Assembly (NCBI RefSeq): GCF_003116015.1
Contig: NZ_LGQZ01000203.1
Coordinates: forward strand, 1 to 35,241
Reading direction: 5' to 3'
Length of the DNA stretch: 35,241 nucleotides
Source: Azospirillum sp. TSO22-1
GTDB lineage: Bacteria > Pseudomonadota > Alphaproteobacteria > Azospirillales > Azospirillaceae
The number at the start of each line of letters is the position of its first letter. The first letter of the stretch is position 1. Positions 29,966-35,241 of the stretch are shown one piece after another. Below the pieces are notes generated by a model, which worked only from the letters and a program-made list of their open reading frames with translations, did not search any database and had not been told where the DNA came from. The position numbers and the translations under genes are program-made.

Positions 29966-30509
29966 GGCGGCTTGGTTCGCTTGGTTCCGGGGCAAAGACG
30001 TCGCAGATGCGGTCCACCGCCGCCTCGGGCGAGGTGTCCCCGTGGTTCTCGATCACCAGGTCGGGCGATTCCGGCTCCTCCGGCTCGACGTGGACGCCGA
30101 CGACGTGGTCGATGGTGCCGGCCGCCGCCGCGGCGTACAGGCCCTTGGCGTCGCGGCGCGCCAGTTCGTCGCGCGGCACCTTCAGGTAGATCTCGCGGTA
30201 GCCGGCGATGTGCTCGCGGTTCCAGCGCCGCACGTCGTGGAACATCGACATGGTGGCGCAGATGACGGTGAGCCCCTGCCCGGCCAGCTCGCGGCACAGC
30301 CGCGCGTAAGTGAAGGCGAGCCGGCGGCGGGCGTCCGGATGGTGATCGCCCTCGACGCCGAGCACGGCACGCAGCGCGTCGCCGTCGAGCAGCACGCAGC
30401 AGCGGCCGGCGGCGATCAGGCGCTCACGCAGGCGCGCGGCGACGGTGCTCTTGCCCGCTCCCGACAGCCCCGTCACCCAATAGACCTCGCCCGCGCGCGT
30501 CGGCCCCAT
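29955..30509 (-). CDS. APS-kinase-like (CysC-fold) kinase, probable cytidine diphosphoramidate kinase (Cj1415-like)
   Basis: A 184-residue P-loop kinase. Walker A is GLSGAGKS (14-21), then LLDGDALR (41-47) and IYLKVPRDELARRDAKGLY, all CysC features. Ordinary APS kinase makes PAPS. The Cj1415 type instead phosphorylates the 3'-OH of cytidine diphosphoramidate to give the activated donor 3'-phospho-CDP-amidate. No cysD, cysN or cysH is nearby, which disfavours a sulfate-assimilation role. It is first of the six-gene operon and overlaps the methyltransferase gene. A sulfotransferase-like gene downstream means a PAPS-making role cannot be ruled out. Confidence 0.82.
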   Translation of the reverse strand: MGPTRAGEVYWVTGLSGAGKSTVAARLRERLIAAGRCCVLLDGDALRAVLGVEGDHHPDARRRLAFTYARLCRELAGQGLTVICATMSMFHDVRRWNREHIAGYREIYLKVPRDELARRDAKGLYAAAAAGTIDHVVGVHVEPEEPESPDLVIENHGDTSPEAAVDRICDVFAPEPSEPSRHEG

Positions 30510-30588
30510 GCTCGTCCACCCACGGCCTCGACGGGCGGATCATCGGCGGCGGGTTGTTAAGAAATGGCAAACCATGCCGTACGACCGG

Positions 30589-31905
30589 TCATTTCCGCGT
30601 CGGCAGCGTCTGCGCGTAGGCCAGCACCGCGGCCACCACCTCGTCGGGGACGGCGCGCAGCGGCGGCATCGATTCGCCGGGGTGGCCGTTGTAGATGCCG
30701 TGCAGCGCGTGCAGCGGATCCTCGTTCGCCATGCGGCCCAGCGGCGGCATGGTGCGGATGGCGCGGCCGTCGGCACCGTGACAACCGGCGCAGATGGTGT
30801 GGTAGAACGGCTCGCCGGCCGGCGGGTCGCCGCGGAACCTCCAGGTGGCGTAGTCGATGAAGCGCGCCATGTCGACCTGGCCCGCGGTCACGAAGTTGGC
30901 GAGGTCGGTCTTGTCGCGCTCGCTCAACTGGCCGTTCAACCGGTGCACGGCGTTGTCGAGCACCTTGCGCACCGCCGCCGGCGCCCCTCCGGCCAGCCCG
31001 CGCACGCCGCCGAACGGCGCCCTGTGGCCGCCCTCGGCGGTGCGGCCGTCCTTGCCCCGGTAGTCCCAGCCGTGGCACTCGACGCAGCGCCACGTGGCGC
31101 TCGGCTTGAGGTCGGCCGGCTTGGCCGGCAGCGCCGCGTAGGCCGGGTGCACTCCCTCCGGCGCCGCGCGCCCGGTCTCCTTCATCCAGTTGTCGTACAG
31201 CCGCCCGCCGCGCACGATGGAGGCGATGGCGGAACGGCTTGGCAGCGTCTGGATGTAGGCCAGCGTGTCGGCCAGCTGGCTGGCCGGCAGGGCGCGCAGC
31301 GAGGGCATGCTGCCGCCCGGATGGCCGTTCAGCATCGAGTGCAGGGCGTGCCACGGGTTGGCGCGCGCGAAGTCGCGCATCGCCGGCATGTTGTCGTTGG
31401 CCTGCCCGTCGGTGCCGTGGCAGTTGGCGCAGATGGTCTGATAAATCAGCGCGCCGCGCTCCGGGCTGCCATCCACGGCGCCGGTCTTCGGGTCGATGAA
31501 GGCGGCCATGTCGATCTGGCCGCGGGTGACGAACTGCACCAGGGCCTCGATGTCGTCGGGCTCCAGCAGCGCCGCGTGGTTGTGCGTGGCGTCGCCGAGG
31601 ATGGCGGCGACCTTCGCTGGGCTGCCGCCGTCGAGCGCGGCGATGCCCCTGGCCGGCGTCGGCGTGGCGCCGGCGCTGCCGCGGTAGTCCCAGCCGTGGC
31701 ACTCGACGCAGCGGTTGACCACGCCGCCGGCCGCCCCGCCCACCCTGGCGTTGGCGAGGTGCGAGATGCGCCGGGCGTGCTCCTGCAGTTCCAGGTGGAA
31801 GTTGTCGTAGAGCCGCCCGCCGCGCGAGATGGTGGCGAGGTCCTCGGCCAGCACTGGGCCAGCGAACAGGCCCAACAGGGCGGGCACAAGACGAACGAGA
31901 CGCAT
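30589..31905 (-). CDS. Periplasmic tetraheme c-type cytochrome made of two diheme halves
   Basis: A 438-residue secreted protein. A signal peptide ends at VLA (residue 20). There are four CxxCH sites: 66-70 (CVECH), 159-163 (CANCH), 274-278 (CVECH), 372-376 (CAGCH). The two halves are a duplication: RGGRLYDN, RCVECHGWDYRG, HALH..NGHPG.SMP.LRA and AYIQTLP/AYAQTLP each occur twice, about 208 residues apart. Candidate heme-ligand methionines lie in the SMP loops. It follows a NapC-type gene by 17 bp, so it likely receives electrons from or gives them to it. Exact partner unknown. GAGGAG precedes the start. Confidence 0.88.
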   Translation of the reverse strand: MRLVRLVPALLGLFAGPVLAEDLATISRGGRLYDNFHLELQEHARRISHLANARVGGAAGGVVNRCVECHGWDYRGSAGATPTPARGIAALDGGSPAKVAAILGDATHNHAALLEPDDIEALVQFVTRGQIDMAAFIDPKTGAVDGSPERGALIYQTICANCHGTDGQANDNMPAMRDFARANPWHALHSMLNGHPGGSMPSLRALPASQLADTLAYIQTLPSRSAIASIVRGGRLYDNWMKETGRAAPEGVHPAYAALPAKPADLKPSATWRCVECHGWDYRGKDGRTAEGGHRAPFGGVRGLAGGAPAAVRKVLDNAVHRLNGQLSERDKTDLANFVTAGQVDMARFIDYATWRFRGDPPAGEPFYHTICAGCHGADGRAIRTMPPLGRMANEDPLHALHGIYNGHPGESMPPLRAVPDEVVAAVLAYAQTLPTRK

Positions 31906-31922
31906 GGACGGGCTCCTCACGC

Positions 31923-32498
31923 TCAGCCGTTGGGGTCGTAGCCCTTGGGCAGCTCGTGCACGATGCCCTTGTGGCAGTTGATGCAGTGCTTGGAGTCCTC
32001 CATCGCCTTCGGGTGCTTGGCCTTGGCGCGGCGGCCCTGCTCGCCCAGGTTCATCGCCTTGAAGTCGTGGCACTTCCTGCACTCGCGGGATTCCGTCTCC
32101 TCCAGCCGCGCCCAGACCCGCTGCGCCATGGACAGGCGGTTGGCCTCGAACTTCTCCGGCGTGTCGATGGTGCCGGCGAGGTGGTGGTAGACGTCCTTCA
32201 CCGCGACCACCTTGGCCAGCAGCTTCGGCCCGAACTCCTGCGGGACGTGGCAGTCCTTGCACTCCGCCCGGATGCCGGTGCGGTTGCTGTAGTGGATGCT
32301 CTTGCGGTACTCGGCGTAGGGGCCGTTCGCCATCTCGTGGCAGGAGACGCAGAACTCCAGCCGGTTGGTGTACTCGGTGAACACGCTGAAGCTGCCGACG
32401 AAGCCCGCCGTCAGGACGATCCCCACCAGCACCAGCGACAGCCCGCCGCCCCACAGCGCGCGCGGACTCGTCATCCAGAGCCGAAGCCGGCTGAACAT
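31923..32498 (-). CDS. NapC/NirT-family membrane-anchored tetraheme cytochrome c
   Basis: A 191-residue quinol-linked cytochrome. One N-terminal transmembrane helix (SLVLVGIVLTAGFVGSFSVF) anchors a periplasmic domain with four CxxCH motifs at 50-54, 80-84, 140-144 and 172-176, the family arrangement (LEFCVSCHEM, ECKDCHVP, ECRKCHDF, HCINCHKGI). The ATG at 32498 is chosen because GGAG lies 7 bp upstream; an earlier in-frame GTG at 32504 is too close to it. Such proteins exchange electrons between the quinone pool and periplasmic enzymes. Position between soxF and the tetraheme cytochrome suggests that it links sulfur oxidation to quinone. Confidence 0.92.
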   Translation of the reverse strand: MFSRLRLWMTSPRALWGGGLSLVLVGIVLTAGFVGSFSVFTEYTNRLEFCVSCHEMANGPYAEYRKSIHYSNRTGIRAECKDCHVPQEFGPKLLAKVVAVKDVYHHLAGTIDTPEKFEANRLSMAQRVWARLEETESRECRKCHDFKAMNLGEQGRRAKAKHPKAMEDSKHCINCHKGIVHELPKGYDPNG

Positions 32499-32531
32499 GA
32501 CCACACTCCTCGGATTCCAGTGTCGGACGCG

Positions 32532-32561
32532 CCCGCGCGGCCCGCGTCGGGGCCGCGCGGG
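32532..32561 (-). other. Strong GC hairpin between soxF and the NapC-type gene
   Basis: Perfect 12-bp stem CCCGCGCGGCCC / GGGCCGCGCGGG with a 6-nt loop, just after the soxF stop. No T-run follows on the minus strand, so it may be a mRNA-processing or attenuation element, or a weak terminator that lowers expression of the downstream cytochromes. Confidence 0.5.
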
Positions 32562-32568
32562 GCGGCGG

Positions 32569-33861
32569 TCAGCCCCAGCTGTCCTTGACGATGTTGTCGA
32601 ACCAGCTGTGCGCGTAGCGGGCCTCGCGCAGGCGGTAGTCGTCGTCCTTGGCCAGCGGCGAGGTGCCGCCGGCGTCGGTCCGCTCGGCCAGCGTGGCGCC
32701 GTCGGGCGACGGCTCGTAGATGCCGGCGATGGAGAAGCAGTAGTCCTTGTTGATGAACGAGTAGCAGGTGTTGATCAGCGGCACCGAGAACACCGGCTGC
32801 CCGCGCAGCAGCTGGATCACCGCCGCCGCCGCCGCCTTCGCCTGCGAGGAGGCGGCGTAGCCCGACTTCGGCATCGCCGTCGCCACCGCGGCGTCGCCGA
32901 TCACGTGGACGCCGGGCACCGCCTTGGACTCGAAGGTGCGGGCGTCGATGGCCGCCCAGCCCTTCTCGGCCAGCCCGGCGTCGCGGGCGATCCTGCCGGC
33001 CATCTGCGGCGGGATCAGGTTGACCACGTCGCCCTTGAACCTGCCGGCCTCGGCGACGACCGTCCGGCCGGCGACGTCCACCTCCTTGACCGTGCCGCCC
33101 TGCTTGGCCGGCACCCAGGTGATCATGGAATCCGCGGTGCCGTAGCCAAAGAAGCGGGTCCACGCCTCCTCGAACAGCTTCTGCTTGGAGAAGGCGTCCT
33201 TGGCGTCGAGGATGACCACCTTCGACTTCGGCTTGTTGCGCTTGAAATAGTCGGCGACCAGGCTGGCCCGCTCGTACGGGCCCGGCGGGCAGCGGAACGG
33301 GTTGGGCGGCGCCACCAGCACGAAGGTGCCGCCGTCCGGCATCGCCTCCAGCTGCCTGCGCAGCAGGGTCGTCTGCGGGCCGGCCTTGTAGGCGTGCGGC
33401 ATCGCCTCCGCCGCCTCGGCCGAGTAGCCGGCGATGGCGTCGAACTTGAAGTCGATGCCCGCCGCGACGATGCAGCGGTCGTAGCCGAAGCTCTGCCCGC
33501 CCTTGGTGGCGACGGTTTTCGCCGTGGCGTCGATGCCGGTGACGAGGTCGGTCACCACCGTGACGCCGGCCTTCTTCAGGCCGTCGAAGCCGACCGCCAG
33601 CTCGTCCAGCTTGCGCAGGCCGGCGACCACCTCGTTGCTCATGAAGCAGGTGTGGTAGTTGGCGTTGGCCTCGATCAGCGTGACGTCGAGCTCGGGCGCG
33701 AAGCGCTTCAGGTAGTGCGCGGCGGTGGCGCCGCCGGGGCCGCCGCCGATGACGACGACGCGCTGGGTGGCGGCCCGGGCGACCCATGGCATGGAAACGC
33801 CGGCCGCGGCCACGCCGGCGGCGGTCAGCTTCAGGAAGGAACGGCGATCGGGTGCGAGCAT
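32569..33861 (-). CDS. soxF: Flavocytochrome c sulfide dehydrogenase flavin subunit SoxF/FccB
   Basis: A 430-residue periplasmic FAD enzyme that oxidises sulfide to sulfur. The twin-arginine signal is RRSFLK (6-11) followed by a hydrophobic stretch and AxA cleavage (ARA). The FAD Rossmann motif is VVVIGGGPGGATAA. Redox cysteines are candidates at NYHTCFMSNEV and PFRCPPGPYE. The second FAD block is VIGDAA, and the C-terminal flavocytochrome dimerisation-type domain (PLINTCYSFINKDYCFSIAGIY) is present. It is directly downstream of a diheme cytochrome (11 bp), the natural FccA-like electron acceptor. Part of the sox cluster with soxZ upstream. Confidence 0.92.
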   Translation of the reverse strand: MLAPDRRSFLKLTAAGVAAAGVSMPWVARAATQRVVVIGGGPGGATAAHYLKRFAPELDVTLIEANANYHTCFMSNEVVAGLRKLDELAVGFDGLKKAGVTVVTDLVTGIDATAKTVATKGGQSFGYDRCIVAAGIDFKFDAIAGYSAEAAEAMPHAYKAGPQTTLLRRQLEAMPDGGTFVLVAPPNPFRCPPGPYERASLVADYFKRNKPKSKVVILDAKDAFSKQKLFEEAWTRFFGYGTADSMITWVPAKQGGTVKEVDVAGRTVVAEAGRFKGDVVNLIPPQMAGRIARDAGLAEKGWAAIDARTFESKAVPGVHVIGDAAVATAMPKSGYAASSQAKAAAAAVIQLLRGQPVFSVPLINTCYSFINKDYCFSIAGIYEPSPDGATLAERTDAGGTSPLAKDDDYRLREARYAHSWFDNIVKDSWG

Positions 33862-33872
33862 GGTCCGTCCCC

Positions 33873-34475
33873 TCACTTCACGTTGGCGTAGTAGTGCAGG
33901 ATGTCGGTGAACGCCGGGGCGCCGTGGTCCTTGACCAGCTCCTCGAACCTGGCCTTCTGGCGCTTGTCCATCTCGCGCTTGCCGGCCAGGAAGTCGGAGA
34001 CCGAGAACTGCATGTAGGTCAGCTTCTGGCCGGCCAGCACGCCGACGCCGTCGGCGTCGCGGCCCTCGTTCTCGTGACACTTCTGACAGTACTTGTCGGC
34101 CAGCTCCCTGCCCTTGGCGAGGCGGGCGGAATCGATGGCCTGCCCGCCCGGGCGGCCGAACGGCTTGGCGGCGAAGTGGGCGGCCAGCGCCTCGGTCTGC
34201 TTGTCGTCGTAGCCCTTGGCGATGCGGCCCATCACGGTGGCGGGCTTGGTGTCGGTCTTGTAGCCGAACATCGCCTCGTTGAAGTAGTCCTTCGGCAGCC
34301 CGGCGATGGTCGGCGCGGCCAGGCCGACGCTGGTCCCGTCGGTGCCGTGGCAGCCGGCGCACGGAGCGGCCAGCGCCTCCACGGCGAGATCGGCGGCAAG
34401 CGCCGCGTGGCTCGTCCATCCCACGGCGAGCAGCGCCGCCGCCAGGAAGGACACCGGTGTCCGCTGTGTGCTCAT
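33873..34475 (-). CDS. Periplasmic diheme c-type cytochrome (c4/FccA-SoxE-like)
   Basis: A 200-residue secreted protein. A signal peptide ends near HAALA (residue 27), and two class-I hemes are attached at CAGCH (39-43) and CQKCH (130-134). The two domains are about 90 residues each, as in cytochrome c4 and the heme subunit of flavocytochrome c. It precedes soxF and should be its electron-accepting partner. GAGGGGGAAA lies before the ATG. A 13-bp tandem duplication lies just upstream. Confidence 0.88.
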   Translation of the reverse strand: MSTQRTPVSFLAAALLAVGWTSHAALAADLAVEALAAPCAGCHGTDGTSVGLAAPTIAGLPKDYFNEAMFGYKTDTKPATVMGRIAKGYDDKQTEALAAHFAAKPFGRPGGQAIDSARLAKGRELADKYCQKCHENEGRDADGVGVLAGQKLTYMQFSVSDFLAGKREMDKRQKARFEELVKDHGAPAFTDILHYYANVK

Positions 34476-34493
34476 GGACTGTTTCCCCCTCAG

Positions 34494-34518
34494 GATTCTT
34501 GGTTGTGATTCTTGGTTG
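34494..34518. repeat. 13-bp tandem duplication
   Basis: GATTCTTGGTTG occurs twice with a 13-bp period in the short gap between the rhodanese stop and the cytochrome ribosome-binding site. Probably a slippage duplication; no function evident. Confidence 0.6.
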
Positions 34519-34522
34519 CGCA

Positions 34523-35104
34523 TCAGCGCAGGTAGGCCTTGCCCTCGTCCATCTGGTAGGTCCAGGGCAGGTCGGCGTTCTTCCAGCCGTTGACGTCGCG
34601 CCGGCCCTGCTTGCCCATGTCGCCCTCGAAGCCGTCGAGCACCGAGTACACCCGCGTGTGGCCCGCCTTCGACAGCAGGTCGGCGGCGCGTGCCGAGCGG
34701 TCGCCGGAGCGGCACATCAGGATGACCGGCGCGTCCTTGCCCAGCCCCTTCCTCTCCAACCGCGCGGCGACCGCCGCGGCGAAGTCGGAGTTGGGCGACA
34801 GCTTGTAGCGCTTGTTCGCCGCGTCCCAGGCCGGCGGGTCGTCCATCTCCACGTAGGGGACGTTGGCGTCGGTGACGGTCGGCGAGCCGAGGAACATGAA
34901 CTCGCCACGGGTGCGGACGTCGAGGAACAGCACTGTGTCACCGCCATCGTTCTTCATGGCGAAGGCCTCGGGCGCGGTCAGGTAGAGCCCCGCCGCCGTG
35001 CGCTTCGCCTCCGGCACCGCCACCTTGTCCACCGGCTGGTACGGGCCGGCGAGAACGGGTTGGGCGACCACGAGGGCCGCGGCAAGGGCCAGCCATTTCA
35101 CCAT
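34523..35104 (-). CDS. Periplasmic rhodanese-domain protein
   Basis: A 193-residue secreted protein with a single rhodanese domain. A signal peptide (MVKWLALAAALVVAQPVLA) is followed by FLDVRTRGEF and the active-site loop CRSGDRS with C131 as the persulfide cysteine. Rhodaneses carry or transfer sulfane sulfur; in a sox operon it would handle sulfur intermediates in the periplasm. GGAGG gives a clear start at 35104. Similar rhodaneses occur beside c-type cytochromes and PQQ alcohol dehydrogenase loci, but soxZ and soxF flank it here. Confidence 0.9.
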   Translation of the reverse strand: MVKWLALAAALVVAQPVLAGPYQPVDKVAVPEAKRTAAGLYLTAPEAFAMKNDGGDTVLFLDVRTRGEFMFLGSPTVTDANVPYVEMDDPPAWDAANKRYKLSPNSDFAAAVAARLERKGLGKDAPVILMCRSGDRSARAADLLSKAGHTRVYSVLDGFEGDMGKQGRRDVNGWKNADLPWTYQMDEGKAYLR

Positions 35105-35161
35105 GTCGGGGATCCTCCTGCGTGCTGGATGCGTGCGATGGGCGCGGGGCGCGGGCTCCCG

Positions 35162-35241
35162 TCAGGTGACGGTGGCTTCGTCGGTTCGTGTGTCGCCCTT
35201 GTTGTCGACCCAGGTGACGGAGACCTTGTCGCCGGCCTTGC
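35162..35241 (-). CDS. soxZ: SoxZ, C-terminal end only
   Basis: Reading inward from the right edge on the minus strand, the last 25 residues of a gene are visible: KAGDKVSVTWVDNKGD, then TRTDEATVT and a stop. This is the characteristic C-terminus of SoxZ, which with SoxY forms the periplasmic carrier for sulfur intermediates. The rest, and presumably soxY, X, A and B, lie beyond the window. It is followed after 57 bp by the rhodanese gene. The fragment is short but distinctive. Confidence 0.85.
   Translation of the reverse strand, partial: KAGDKVSVTWVDNKGDTRTDEATVT

Noticed and set aside
25154..30509. Interpretation of kinase plus sulfotransferase as a simple sulfation locus
   Set aside because: It leaves the glutamine-kinase-like, C26 hydrolase and cytidylyltransferase genes unexplained. 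The phosphoramidate pathway accounts for all six, although sulfation is kept as an alternative for the single transferase.
30564..30588. A sigma-54 promoter (GGCAT...TTGCC) before the CysC-like gene
   Set aside because: The GG and GC elements are 8 bp apart on the minus strand, not the required 10.

Overview
This window reads as chromosome of a GC-rich alphaproteobacterium. Third codon positions are almost all G or C, the genes are tightly packed with many ATGA stop/start overlaps, and the gene content (2-aminoethylphosphonate use, Sox sulfur oxidation, multiheme cytochromes) would suit an Azospirillum-like Rhodospirillales member. The genus is an inference only. No rRNA, tRNA, CRISPR array, transposase or phage gene was seen.

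Left edge (1-8.2 kb): the 3' part of a ModC-type ATPase converges on tupA, an oxyanion-binding protein gene preceded by a ModE-like Mo-box. Next come a divergent pair (stand-alone flavodiiron-type metallo-hydrolase and TetR regulator) sharing a promoter and palindrome, an E1 alpha / E1 beta / cytochrome c operon with no E2 or E3, a 218-bp palindromic repeat element, and two overlapping PNPOx-like flavoprotein genes, one fused to a GAF domain.

Centre (8.2-23.3 kb): a 2-aminoethylphosphonate (AEP) island. A minus-strand operon carries an AEP-type ABC transporter (binding protein, ATPase, fused double permease) followed directly by eutB and eutC. A DeoR regulator and a HisN-type phosphatase lie at its head. 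A plus-strand operon carries phnW, phnX, a DMT transporter and a class-III PLP enzyme matching PbfA. Together these should take up AEP and its hydroxylated form and convert both to phosphonoacetaldehyde, then acetaldehyde plus phosphate. A 540-residue unknown protein with an internal duplication lies between the two operons. An alcohol dehydrogenase flanks eutC.

Right-centre (24.4-30.5 kb): six minus-strand genes, nearly all overlapping: APS-kinase-like kinase, methyltransferase, PEP-synthase-like kinase, class-I glutamine amidotransferase, sulfotransferase-like protein, and nucleotidyltransferase. The set matches the Campylobacter jejuni Cj1415-Cj1420 pathway for O-methyl phosphoramidate: glutamine kinase, CTP:phosphoglutamine cytidylyltransferase, CDP-glutamine hydrolase, CDP-amidate kinase and methyltransferase. 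The sulfotransferase-like gene inside the operon is a natural candidate for the phosphoramidate transferase, because the activated donor is a 3'-phosphonucleotide like PAPS. This is the most exciting system in the window.

Right edge (30.6-35.2 kb): a sulfur-oxidation and electron-transfer operon on the minus strand: soxZ (partial), rhodanese, diheme cytochrome c, SoxF/FccB flavoprotein, NapC/NirT-type tetraheme cytochrome, and a tetraheme cytochrome built from two diheme halves. It should pass electrons from reduced sulfur in the periplasm to the respiratory chain. It runs into the phosphoramidate operon with only an 80-bp gap.
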